DNA of 64,000 nucleotides from Pseudocercospora fijiensis CIRAD86 (lineage: Eukaryota; Ascomycota; Dothideomycetes; Mycosphaerellales; Mycosphaerellaceae). The position numbers were made by a program, and so were the translations under genes. The notes beneath the pieces are model-generated. The model did no database searches. It was not told where the DNA came from and was given only the letters and a program-made list of their open reading frames with translations. The stretch is taken from assembly GCF_000340215.1 (NCBI RefSeq), contig NW_006921534.1, positions 3,781,041-3,845,040 of the forward strand, written 5' to 3'. Each line of letters starts with the position of its first letter. Within the stretch, counting starts at the first letter, position 1. Of the stretch, positions 22,511-32,515 are shown piece after piece.

Positions 22511-23049
22511 ATGCGAATGCGCTTCTCATTCACCTCCACCGCTCTGCTCTTCGCAGTCAGCTCGATTGCTCTGCCAACTGGCGAGTACGCTGACGCTGCT
22601 CTTGACAAGAGACAGTCTGCGACGACCTGCGGCAGCTATGCTTACAGCTCAAGCCGTGTCTGATCTGCCTTCAACCAGGGCTACAACTACTACTCGAACA
22701 ACCAGCAAGTTGGCAGTGGCAACTACCCACACACTGCGAATAAATGAACTGCTCAAACCCACCCATAGTTGATAAACTGAATGCTGAACTCTCCAGTACA
22801 ACAACTACGAGGGCTTTGACTTCCCTGTCTCTGGTCCATACCAGGAATTTCCAATTCTGTAGAATGGAAACGTCTACACTGGCGGTGAGTGGAAGTCCAG
22901 GACTTGGTCCTTGTGGAAGAACTGATGCAAGGCCAGGCTCGCCAGGTCCAGACCGTGTTGTCTTCGACACCGGAGGACAGTACGCTGGTGCCATTACCCA
23001 TACTGGAGCTTCTGGTAATAACTTTGTGGGCTGCTCTGGCACATCATAG
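22511..23049 (+). pseudogene. Secreted guanyl-specific ribonuclease (N1/T1/F1 family), pseudogene
   Basis: The frame begins with a signal peptide (RFSFTSTALLFAVSSIAL), a propeptide ending in the Kex2 site KR, and a mature start QSATTCGSY, as in extracellular guanyl RNases that cleave single-stranded RNA after G. Recognisable family blocks follow: [30 protein letters not shown] and [14 protein letters not shown]. These include the expected catalytic His, Glu, Arg and His. Two introns are inferred: 22736-22795 (GC-AG) and a GT-AG intron of 53 nt after VYTGG. Two in-frame stops break it: a TGA just after SSSRV where an Arg codon (CGA) is expected, and a TAG after FPIL. Both fit C-to-T changes, so RIP-like mutation is possible, but the rest is well preserved, which suggests recent loss. 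Sequencing error at both sites is less likely. Confidence 0.8.
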
Positions 23050-23307
23050 ATGGGTTTCTGCGTGCATTTGATGATGTGACGGCCGAAGGAATAAAATTAT
23101 TGCAGCATCTTGGCATCATGTCGTTGGCTTGCTACAGCTTGTTGAGCTGAAAAGAAGACCCATCTATTAGGAGGGAATGAGGGACTTGAAGGATATTGAC
23201 GTACTCAAGCGTAGTAATTTTGCGTATGCTACAGCATATCATCTACATCGCAGCACGCTTTTGACCACTCTTCGTCTCCTTCGTATCATCATACATTCTT
23301 CAACCCA

Positions 23308-23889
23308 TTATGCGGCAATGCCAATGACACCGCAAGCTGGACGGCCACCAGCGTTACCAGTCTTCTTGCTATCCTCGTGACCACCCTTTCCAAGATCGTC
23401 GGTGCCGGCGTGAACAACGATTGTGCGGCCAAGCACACTCTCTGGGCCGATCAGCTTGATGAGCTTGTCCTGTACCGAGCCCTTTGCGTTGCCCTGTCCA
23501 TCGGTCTTGAAGTTGCCAAGGTCGCCAACATGGCGCTCAGTGTCCTCTGGAGCACCGTGGGTCTTGTTGTGTGGGTTGACTGCCAATGGTCAGCCCGATC
23601 AACGTCCATCGTTTCTGATAAATCTTACAGTGTGGTCCAGCGCTGGTGCAGCCGTTGGTGTTGTCGCCAAAGGCGTGCACGTGCATGCCACGCTCAGCGT
23701 TGGCATCATGGCCGGTAATATCCCATGATACGGTAGTTGGGGAGCTCTCAGCGTCTTGCTCGAAGGTCACGGTGCCCTTGACGTTCGAGTCACCTCGGAG
23801 AACCGCAACTGTGAAGGCTTCATGTCAGCCCGAGAGCTCTGTTTGGTTTTCGGTATCGTCGTCCTCCATGCCATGCCGGCCTTGACCAT
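23308..23889 (-). CDS. SOD1: Cytosolic Cu/Zn superoxide dismutase, 154 aa
   Basis: Converts superoxide to oxygen and peroxide, mainly in the cytosol. Three exons on the minus strand: 23889-23877 (MVKA plus one base), 23808-23629 and 23579-23308. Metal ligands are visible: HVHAFGD, the bridging His in [12 protein letters not shown], and [12 protein letters not shown]. The disulfide pair lies in NGCTSAGPH and ACGVIGIAA, and the active-site Arg follows in the GGRPACG block. Length and motif order are those of a standard SOD1. The first intron (68 nt) begins with GC and not GT; no GT donor keeps the conserved frame, and a CTGAC branch site and CAG acceptor are present. The second intron (49 nt) is GT-AG. 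Transcribed in the same direction as transaldolase, about 570 bp downstream of its stop. Confidence 0.96.
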
Positions 23890-24459
23890 CAAGGTGATAC
23901 AAGTGACAGCCTTGCCCGCGTCTGTCACCGTCTGCGGTTGCGAAGAGCCGCATTACGTGCCGGTTCAGGCCAAAGTGTGGTCACCTTGATGGCCTAATGC
24001 GTTTCTGTCGAATGAGACGTAGAAATCTGCTCATTCTTGCGCACAAGACCTGGTCTGTACCAATCAAGGGCCCAGTAGCTCACACGTACCTGCCTTGACC
24101 ATTTTTGCGGTGTTTCTTTGGATGGAATTTCTTATAGAGTGGTTGTCTTGATGACTTTTCGCAGTCTTCTCGTCTTTTCAGAATGAATGTCAACAAGTGG
24201 GAGCGAGAAACAGAAGCTGAGCAGCTGAGGGGCAAGTGGGGCACAGAAATGAAATGATGCAACAGCGACACCGGCAATTGGGCAAGTCCGAAGAGACTTT
24301 GGCATTCAAAATAAAAGAGTCATGCATTGAAACCGAAACATCGTGGTCGGAAGCGTTTCTTACTTCTTGGCATTGGCACGACCTAAACACCTCTATGCAT
24401 TTTGGAGCTGGAATTCAAGCTACCCCATCGCTAAGGAAACATCATTCAATCATAGTGTT
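23890..24459. other. Spacer: SOD1 promoter and transaldolase 3' flank
   Basis: Upstream region of SOD1 and downstream region of TAL1. No ORF or repeat worth calling. Any stress-response elements could not be told from chance matches. Confidence 0.5.
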
Positions 24460-25577
24460 CTATGCGCCAATCTTCTTCCTGAGGATGTCCTTCAATGTGA
24501 CAGCATCCGCAGCGAACTTGCTAATACCCTCGGAAAGCTTGTGTACAGCCATGGTCTCCTCGTTGAAGTCGAAGCGGAAAGCGGCCTCGTCGTGAAGGTA
24601 GCTCTTCTTCTCGATGTTGAGCGCAGAGGCATCCGAAGCCTTCAGCTTCTGTGGCACAGGCTCTTGGCTGTTGTACAGCTGCTCAAGGAGGTTTGGAGCA
24701 ATTGTGAGGTAGTCGCAGCCAGCAAGCTCAGTGATCTCTCCAACGTTGCGGAAGGATGCACCCATGACAATGGTCTTGTAGTCGTACTTCTTGTAGTAGT
24801 TAAAGATCTGCTGCACAGACTTGACACCCGGGTCGTTCTCCTTGGTGTACTCTTGCTTCGTGTTGGCCTTGTACCAATCAAGGATGCGGCCAACAAACGG
24901 AGAGATAAGGAATGCACCGGCTTCGGCGGCAGCGATCGCCTGGACGATAGAAAACATGAGAGTCAGGTTGCAGTTGACGCCGTGCTTGGTCTGGAGCTCG
25001 TGGGCAGCTTGGATGCCCTCCCATGTCGAAGCAAGCTTGATCAAGACGCGAGACTTGTCAATACCCTGCTCTTTGTAGAGCTAAAGAGAGAAAGGTCAAC
25101 ATGTGCACGCGTGTGACCAGATTGTTTCCATCTTACCTCAATGATGTGCAGAGCCTTCTCAACCGAGGCCTTCTTGTCGAAGGAGAGTTTGGCATCAACC
25201 TCTGTCGAGACCTTGCCTGGGACAATTTTCAAGATCTCCTTGCCGAACTGCACGAGGAGATTGTCCAATGTCGCATCAACCTTCTCTTCAATGGAGCTAC
25301 CGTGCTTCTTGCCGTACTCGACCGCATCGTCGATGAGCTTGGCGTAGTCCTCCTTCTTCGAGGCAGCGAGGATCAAGGATGGGTTGGTTGTCGCGTCTTG
25401 CGGCTTGTACTTGTCGATGGTGGCAAAGTCGCCAGAGTCGCAGACAACGACCTGAAAGAACAGTCATCAGCAGGGAAAGATTTCAAAGGCCGAGCACAAT
25501 TCGGGTCGCCGGTCGCGGCTCCATGGAGAGCAACTTACAGTGCCGGTGGCCTTCAGCTGGTCAAGAGAGGAAGTCAT
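24460..25577 (-). CDS. TAL1: Transaldolase, 324 aa
   Basis: Non-oxidative pentose-phosphate enzyme that moves a dihydroxyacetone unit from sedoheptulose-7-P to glyceraldehyde-3-P via a Schiff-base Lys. Three exons on the minus strand: 25577-25539 ([13 protein letters not shown]), 25451-25137 and 25080-24460, with GT-AG introns of 87 and 56 nt. Family blocks: [15 protein letters not shown], the Asn of [11 protein letters not shown], the catalytic Lys in [21 protein letters not shown], and FVGRILDW. Length equals other class I transaldolases of fungi. A short first exon is common in this gene. A long antisense frame (24343-25116) mirrors exon 3 and is not a gene. The start is the only ATG that gives the normal N-terminus. 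Confidence 0.96.
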
Positions 25578-26335
25578 GATTGCTCTGTAGTGTTCAGACT
25601 GAAATGGGAGGAATTGGTGTTGATGTGATGGAGTGTTGGTGGTGTTCTTCAGGCCCGAGAAAATGTGTTGAGAGGGGCAAGAGACAGGGTCTATCTACTG
25701 GAGAAGTGTCCGACGCACGCATGAGATCACAGCTGTGCAGTGCAGGAGCTTTCCAATCTCTTGATCAGCACCAACTAACACGACATTTGCGCAGGGTGAA
25801 TGCGACTCGCAACGTCCGCGATTTGCCAATTTCTCCGTCCTACTTCACTTTCCTCCATAACTATCCGCGAGACAGATCGTGCAAAGACTCTGCAGCAAAT
25901 TGCCGACGAACCAGGTACAGTAGAGCCAATGCCCTGACGATTGTTTGAAGGGCCGGAGTGGATGCGATTGTGGTGTGTCCGGCGCGCTTCGGCGTCCTTG
26001 GTGTGAACTTCCATTGTGAGCTCTCCAGTCTGGATTGATGGCTTGATCAGCCACGGCCCGCCAGCGATGCGGTGCGGTGCGGTGCGGTGCGGTGCGATGC
26101 GGTAGGACTGAGGACTGTAGAGCGACTGTCTGCACACCGGTCGCATGTTCGCAGGTACCGACACGCCAACAAGAGGTGGTGGTGAGTGTCGTGGTGGTGC
26201 GGGATGTTGCTGTCAGACGCGACAATGAAAGGCCGCCACGCCGTTACTTAGCACACGCCATCTTGCGCAAGGATCTCGCGACCATCTCGCAAGAAATGCT
26301 GCACTCTGCCTCGTATGGCTTCCTCCTTCCAATAA
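25578..26335. other. Divergent promoter region of TAL1 and the HET gene
   Basis: This spacer holds a short pentanucleotide tract at 26066-26103 and otherwise no ORF with ATG and homology. The 5' exon of the HET gene may lie in its right part. Confidence 0.5.
26066..26103 (+). repeat. (GGTGC)n microsatellite
   Basis: Six to seven GGTGC/GATGC units in tandem, about 490 bp upstream of the TAL1 start. Likely polymorphic in length. Confidence 0.9.
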
Positions 26336-26359
26336 ACAAGAGCTGATTCCTGGTCGAAA

Positions 26360-28210
26360 GTGAGTCCGAGCTCTGACTTCTACTATCGACCTTCGGCGGA
26401 GATCCTAGCAGGCGGCTACAGGATTGCAAGTGTGCTTCCCGGCCGACAAGATGAGCCGATTCAGTGCCAGATTCAGCAGGTGTCTATGAAAGACACAAGT
26501 GTGCGCTTCATCGCTCTATCCTATTGCTGGAATACCACGTCCGCGGAGGAGATCATCTGGGTTGACGGCAGGCCACTCAAGGTCACCCCAAATCTCTATG
26601 CCGCCCTTCGTAATGCTCGCGCAACCACAACGCGTGTCAATTTGTGGATCGATCAAATATGTGTAGATCAGCAGAACACCATTGATCGCAATGAGCAAGT
26701 TGGCAAAATGGGAGCAATATTTCGAGCAGCTAGTGGAGTCATCGTTTGGCTTGGCCAAGAGGGCCATGGTACTGCTGCTGCCATGGAGTTGCCAAAGCGA
26801 ATAAGACGTTACTGGCCCAGCCTCGCACAGAGCCCGGGAGACCTTACCGACCGCACCAAAACGCCTCCAGAGTGTCCTGTATGGGGAGAAGGGGCGTGGC
26901 CTGCTTTCATCATGCTGCTCACACGACCCTGGTTTCGACGTCTATGGATCATCCAAGAAATCGTGTGCGCTCGAGATATTGTCGTTACTTGTGGCAATGC
27001 AACCGCCTTCTGGGACGACTTTGTCCAACTTGTGCAGATAATCGAGGCAAGACATCATCCTTCCTCACGTGCCTCCCAGACGCTTGGCTCCGGCAAGACT
27101 GCTGCTCAATACATAAGCTTCATGGAAGAGCTGAGAGCAATCACGGAGCAGGGCACAAAGCAAGCCGTCAAAGACTACGCGAATGAGGAGTCAATGGTGC
27201 CTTATGTACTCACAGCTGCCAAGGACTGCGAGGCTACAGACCACCGTGATAAGCTGTTCGCCTTCCACCACATCGTTCGTCTATGGAACCGACCCGATTA
27301 TGGCATGGACATTGCAATGCTGCACAAGCTTTTCGCCACACAATACTTGCAGCGCATCGCGTATGCCATCTCTGAGTACAGCTGCGACGAGGTCACACTG
27401 TCAAGAAGGCAGATGGACTTCATCTGCTCGGCGGGCATTTGCAACCAGCAATTACAGCTGCCTTCGTGGACTCCCGATTGGTCTCTACCGTGGAAAGCCC
27501 AACCACTCTGGCTGGAGAATACGTGTTACAATGCTGGGGGCAGCGAGATCAAAGAGATCGCTCCTGTGACAGAGCTAGATGGCGATGGCACTCCCAGCTT
27601 TCGTCTGCCTTTGACAGTGAAATTCTTCGATAGAGTTTTAGCGGTGGGCTCCGAGGGTCTGAAGATAATAGAGACAGGCCCACAAGCACTCGCAGAAGCT
27701 CTCAGAGCATGGTTGTTCCAATCAATGTCACTTCTGCACGTCCATCGAAGGCGTCCAAGCGTGCACAGTGAGCAGCATGTAGCCATTGCCCGAACCATCA
27801 CCGCGGACCAAGATCGAGGAAAGAAACTTTCTGTTGAGGATGTTGTGAAGCGATACGACGCACTGCTTGGATTTCTGCGGCGCTCTGATGACGACACTTC
27901 ACCGGTCAACAGAGAAGAGCTTCTCGAAGAAGAGCGCCTTCACTTGGCGTTCGCAAACTTCCTGCGAGGCAGAGTCTTCTTCATCACGGAGAAAGGCCAT
28001 TTTGGATTGGCACAGGAAGGTCTCATCTATGGAGACAGCATTGCTGTGGTGCAGGGTGCACCAATACCTCTGACAATGCGTCCTACGGCTGGCTCAGGTC
28101 CTCGGTCAAGAGACTTTCGCTTGATTTGTGAAGCTTTTGTGCTGGGCATCATGGATGGAGAGGCTTGGCAAGATCAAACCATACCGGTAGAAAAAGTTCA
28201 GCTGATATGA
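26360..28210 (+). CDS. HET-domain (heterokaryon incompatibility) protein, about 616 aa
   Basis: The N-terminal half has the HET domain: RIASVLPG with PIQCQI, RFIALSYCWN, VNLWIDQICVDQQN, RNEQVGKMGAIFRAASGVIVWLG, and RPWFRRLWIIQEI. HET proteins trigger programmed death when incompatible fungi fuse; many are of unknown trigger. No NACHT, WD40 or other partner domain is seen in the second half, which resembles the long C-terminal regions of stand-alone HET genes. The start is unresolved: the frame is open from 26336, homology begins close to its 5' end, yet the first in-frame ATG is at 26486, inside the conserved region. An unseen short 5' exon or loss of the start is possible. The rest of the frame is uninterrupted over 1.8 kb, so it is probably functional. 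Confidence 0.85.
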   Translation: MSPSSDFYYRPSAEILAGGYRIASVLPGRQDEPIQCQIQQVSMKDTSVRFIALSYCWNTTSAEEIIWVDGRPLKVTPNLYAALRNARATTTRVNLWIDQICVDQQNTIDRNEQVGKMGAIFRAASGVIVWLGQEGHGTAAAMELPKRIRRYWPSLAQSPGDLTDRTKTPPECPVWGEGAWPAFIMLLTRPWFRRLWIIQEIVCARDIVVTCGNATAFWDDFVQLVQIIEARHHPSSRASQTLGSGKTAAQYISFMEELRAITEQGTKQAVKDYANEESMVPYVLTAAKDCEATDHRDKLFAFHHIVRLWNRPDYGMDIAMLHKLFATQYLQRIAYAISEYSCDEVTLSRRQMDFICSAGICNQQLQLPSWTPDWSLPWKAQPLWLENTCYNAGGSEIKEIAPVTELDGDGTPSFRLPLTVKFFDRVLAVGSEGLKIIETGPQALAEALRAWLFQSMSLLHVHRRRPSVHSEQHVAIARTITADQDRGKKLSVEDVVKRYDALLGFLRRSDDDTSPVNREELLEEERLHLAFANFLRGRVFFITEKGHFGLAQEGLIYGDSIAVVQGAPIPLTMRPTAGSGPRSRDFRLICEAFVLGIMDGEAWQDQTIPVEKVQLI

Positions 28211-28501
28211 GGGCGCCTGCTGTCTTGGAAATCACATGAGAACGTCAGTTCCTGAGTGAAGTCAACCGGGTCGAGCGATGACGTCCCTAATTAACACTCC
28301 CGGTAAGGCTTGGCGTCTGCCATCATTGACCCTGGCAACTCTTCTCAGCGTCGGCTTTGGTGGCCGAAACTCTTCCAACACAGCCAAGAATCATACCGTC
28401 GTCTTCACGAATTGAAAGCCATTATCTTCAGTCTTTTTCGCACCAAGAGATATCTACGGCAATTTGTTGGCGACCTTCAAAAGGAATTTCGCGTAGGAAA
28501 G
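28211..28501. other. Spacer between HET gene and NmrA-like gene
   Basis: The NmrA-like frame stays open through most of this stretch but without an ATG, so it is taken as promoter and leader. Confidence 0.4.
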
Positions 28502-29451
28502 ATGAGTGTCAAATCAGTGGTACTGCTTGGAGCCGACGGGACACTGGGGCCTTCCGTCCTACGCTCCCTGGTCGAAAATGGCTTCAATGTCACAGTATTG
28601 AAGAGAAAGTCATCAAAGTCGCAGACAGCTTATCCTAATCAAGTCTTGGTGTCGGACTCCTTCGAAGTTGAAGAGCTCGCAAGAGTGTTGAGCGGCGAAG
28701 ACGCAGTGGTGGTCACGATCAAGGGCAGCGAGACAGCCCTTCAAAAGCGTATTGCGGATGCATGTATCAAAGCTGGCGTCAAACGTGAGTCTGAGTGTCG
28801 TTCTCAATCCATTGAATATATGCTGAAACACCCTCAGGCTTCATTCCTGCTGACTTCGGCTCTGTGGACTCTTCGAGCTCTCTGACCAAGGAGCTTGTCC
28901 CATTGTATCGCCATAAGACTGAGTTGCGAGAGTATCTGATTGAGCTAGCTTCAAGACATCCTGACTTCACCTGGACTAGTCTCGTCTGTGGACATTTCTT
29001 CGACTGGAGTCTCGAGTTCCTGCATATCTGGTTGAAGGAGAGGAGGATGGAGATTCTGGATGACGGCGAGGCCAAGTGGTCTGCGAGTACGTTGTCCCAG
29101 GTTGGAGAAGCTACGGCACGAATCCTGCAGCGACCCGATGTGACTAAGAACCGGATGATCTATGTCCAGAGCTTCTTAGTGTCTCAGAGTGAGGTTCTCG
29201 CATCCTTCGAACACGCAACTGGTCAGAAGTGGACTGTACAAAGACATGAATCCAAGCAGTACCAGAACGAGGAGAAGATGAAAGCTGATGCGGGAGATTT
29301 GGAGGCGGTGGAAAATCTCGTCTGGCTACTTGGTGCCATCGACGCCAACTGGGAGTTGAGGAAGGACTTCGCGATGCAGGATCTTGGCCTCAAGAATGAG
29401 GACCTAGATCAGGTCGTGAGTAATATCGTGAAGACCTTTGATCAGGCATGA
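28502..29451 (+). CDS. NmrA-like / isoflavone-reductase-like NAD(P)-binding protein, 298 aa
   Basis: Atypical short-chain dehydrogenase of the NmrA/isoflavone reductase group. Two exons, 28502-28784 and 28838-29451, with a 53-nt GT-AG intron. The Rossmann start VVLLGADGTLGPSVLRSL has the glycine-rich dinucleotide loop. FNVTVLKRKSSK carries basic residues after the second strand, which favours NADP(H). The join gives AGVKRFIPADFGS, the motif shared by nearly all fungal members. HKTELREYL places a Lys where reductases keep a catalytic one. TWTSLVCGHFFDW fits the substrate-side strand. Members either reduce small aromatic substrates or act as redox-sensing regulators; which applies here cannot be said. 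Same direction as the HET gene, with no evidence that they form a unit. Confidence 0.85.
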
Positions 29452-30286
29452 AGCGATTGAAGCCGGTGCTGTACGCAATGCACATAAGCAGGTTCTTTCG
29501 AGCCGGCTTCACACGTAAAGCTGATGAGCAGCAACCGCGTCTGAAGTCAAGGCAACCAAGTCCAACTCTCAAAGCTCATTGGAGCCATAACAAACGCACG
29601 AAAGTTCCTGCAAGATCCACCTGCGTGGGCGTGTACGGTCGAACTCATGGATTCTTGGTTGTTCAAATCGTCAGCAATAACACGTCGATAATGGAAGGGG
29701 TCCTTGGCGATAGAGAACGAGGAGGGCCGGTTTAAGCACTACTTCCCATGGTCAGTTAGTCTTCCCGTCCGGCATGCCGAGATGTATAGCGGCTCAAAGT
29801 CGTTGGGGATATTATGTTAACTCCTGCTCCTGCATTGCACCATGTTAGCGCCAAGTTTATTCATCAGCACCTCACGACATTGACACGGGTCAAGACTTAC
29901 CGCTTCGAGCTGGATTGATGGTCGTGGTCAAAGATGGTATCATCGAAATCAGCCCACCACCGCTTGAAAGTTACACGCAACGCAGCCGCTGTGCAATAGT
30001 GAGTCGAGCTTGGACAGGCAAGCAATTAGGGAGGCATCCGGCACATGGAGATTTAGAGACTACAAGTGCCGTATCTTCGGGGTCTTCGCTAATGCTGAAC
30101 GCTGACTCGAAAAGTTCCCCAACTGTAGGGCTGTAAGCTTAAGCGATGCTACTGCAACGCAAGCAACCTGGAACTTGTCCCTTATGCAAAGATTTTCACC
30201 AAAAGGAGTCACAAAAGCCGCCATGAGATTTATTGTCACATGCAAATTTCGAAGACATCAATCCTGATTGATGCTCGTCTTCCAGA
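29452..30286. other. Spacer downstream of the NmrA-like gene
   Basis: Contains the converging 3' flanks of the NmrA-like gene and RSR1. Frames of 60-95 codons are present, none with a domain or plausible gene structure. Confidence 0.5.
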
Positions 30287-31136
30287 TCATAGTATCGTGC
30301 ACCGTGAGCCTCCTCTGTCGTGATCATCTCTTCTGCTACTCTTGTTTTTCCTTCGTCTATGGTGTCGATCACGATCCTCCGGCCGCGCTCTTGAAAGGTC
30401 TTTCCGTATGATTTGCCTGCACACATCTATGAACACTTCGCTGATATTCGTCGCTCGTCGTGCACTCGTTTCGTAATAAGGTATGTTACCCCAGCTTTGG
30501 GATAGCTGGAACGCTTTTGCTCGTGATACTGCGCGGTCTTCTTCGAGGTCGCTCTTGTTCCCGACAAGAACGATGGGGAAGTTCGGGTCGCCTTTCGTTC
30601 GGACGATTTGATCGCGGAGTTCGACTAATTCCCGCAAAGACGAAGCGGAGGTAATGCTGAATACCAGAAGAAAGCCCTGGCTGATTCTCATGTACATGTC
30701 CCTGGAGAGAAGTCAATTTAACATCACGGTGATCAAAACCTGGCGCACGCAGTACCTCATGGCCGCTAGGAGCTGTCAGTGAAAGTCCGTTTGATATGCT
30801 TTCGGCGAATACTGACTAAATTGCTCTGTGCCTGCCGTATCCATGATTTCGAGGACCACATGCCTACCCTGCATTTAGGTCAATTAGCATAATCTCAGCG
30901 AAAGGTCTAGACAGCTGCACGCACGTCCACGTCGATGTGCTTTCGGTACGAGTCTTCGATGGTAGGATCATACCGCTCCACAAAGATACCTTGCACGAAT
31001 TGCACTGGGAGCTGTCAACACACAAGTACCGAGGAGCAACAAGGGAGTTCCACGAACTAGTCAGGCAGCTCTTCCCAACACCGCCGGAGCCGAGCACGGC
31101 AATGTGGTACTCTCGCTGATATCCAGCACGAGACAT
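30287..31136 (-). CDS. RSR1: Ras-type GTPase Rsr1/Bud1 (Krev-1 family), 211 aa
   Basis: Small GTPase that directs polarity (bud site or hyphal growth) upstream of Cdc42. Five exons on the minus strand: 31136-31058, 31004-30925, 30868-30817, 30765-30756 and 30701-30287; each join keeps the frame. G boxes: G1 GSGGVGKS, effector [10 protein letters not shown]3 DTAGTEQF, G4 NKSD, G5 ETSA. A polybasic tail ([12 protein letters not shown]) and CAAX box CTIL indicate membrane targeting; the final Leu points to geranylgeranylation. Exon 4 is only 10 nt and supplies parts of the T-A-M-R stretch after EQF. All four introns are GT-AG (53-56 nt, the longest about 56). The effector loop and missing insert fit Rsr1 rather than Ras1 or Rho. 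It is divergent from EMC1. Confidence 0.93.
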
Positions 31137-32515
31137 TGTGCATCGGCCTCGAAGTCTGGCCTATTCAGACGCATGTAATGTCGATCTCTTCTGGATTAGG
31201 AAGTTGTCGTTCGCGGAGGATGAAGTGGTGGTGTGCAAGAGGAGGCTCAGCGTGAAGAAGGCGGTGGCGGTGGTGGGCGTGCGATGGGTCGCGTTACGAG
31301 GTGTACGAGCTCTCGTGGCACAGGCGATTCCATTCAGAATGCCTCGCAGAACCTGCCGGCAGGCTAGGACTTGTGAAATTGAATCTTGTCGTCTGTGGTG
31401 ACACCGGGAGCGCGCGCGGAAGCGGATGCTTGCAGCGTGATAGGTCGTAGGTGGTACTGTACAGTAGACGAAGAGAAGTGAACAAGGCCCACGCAGAAGC
31501 GTGGTGATGAGAGGAGCAGTTATGCTTACCACTGCCTACCGGGAGTGCAGTAGCTCTGAAGGCCATTAAGTCGCGGTCCATGGCGAGCATTGAGTTAGAG
31601 TATTTGGACGGCGTAAGATGCTCTTCCCTGAACGCACCAACACCCGACATTTGGTGCACAGCATGCCTGACACGTACATACGAGTCGAGGGCCAAAATAT
31701 GCAAGCTATGCTTCGTTCGCTCAGCCGGCTTCTCATGGACGCCATTCGCTCACGAAGCCCACGACGGGCCTATCGGCTCTCAGCCCTCGAAAAGCGGCCT
31801 TTGAAGATTCGACGAGGAAAGGCAGAGGGGGCGTGGTTGAGCAGCTAGGGACATGCTGCATGCTGCATGCTGCAGCGGCCGGAAGACAGCCACGCGGGCG
31901 GCGGCACCAAGGTCGAGGGAGCTGGGAGACCTTAGTTCTATCTGACGGCGATCGTGTCGAGCGTGCTCATCATCAATACAATCAATAATTGATTGACCCT
32001 AACAACTAGAATACCTCTACCTATTCGACAGCCACCATGATCCATACTCTAGCAGCCATTCTGGCTTGGCAGCCTCCGCGATGCAGCATTCGCTTCGCAG
32101 ACCACGCTCCACACGTAAGAGGCGGCGACCTCACATGCCTGTGAAGTTCCACTTCGCCGAACCTTTGCCTACCCGGCGCGCACTGCCGCAAGTCTGGTCC
32201 ACTCCGAAAGGTTGTTGACTCGCTCACCATGGGCAGTCCAGCTTCAGACGTATCCATCGCACATCGTCTGACGATCGTGCATATCGTCGGTGGTATGAAA
32301 TCCGACACTGCATGAACGGCGAAGATCCGTGTCTTGAACGGAATAATGAATGGTCATCGTATCATCGTAGCCGCGCTCTCGTTGTTGTCCCTCGGCCTGT
32401 GAAAGTGGGAAGTGTCTGACCTCTGAAAGCCTGAGGCAACAAGCTTGGCATTTCTGACCTTGCATCGCCGCTGCTCCTATGTCGTGGAAGATCCGCACTG
32501 CCTGAGCAGACAACG
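31137..32515. other. Divergent promoter region of RSR1 and EMC1
   Basis: A 1.38-kb spacer with a short tandem ATGCTGC repeat at about 31854-31875. Several frames of 75-136 codons on both strands overlap one another and have no family resemblance. Confidence 0.5.

Noticed and set aside
24343..25116. 257-codon plus-strand frame
   Set aside because: It is the exact antisense of transaldolase exon 3 and intron 2; Leu/Val-rich mirror sequence with no domain.
26336..29451. HET plus NmrA-like genes as a functional pair or defence module
   Set aside because: Same direction and adjacent, but nothing in the sequences links them; chance adjacency is the simpler view.
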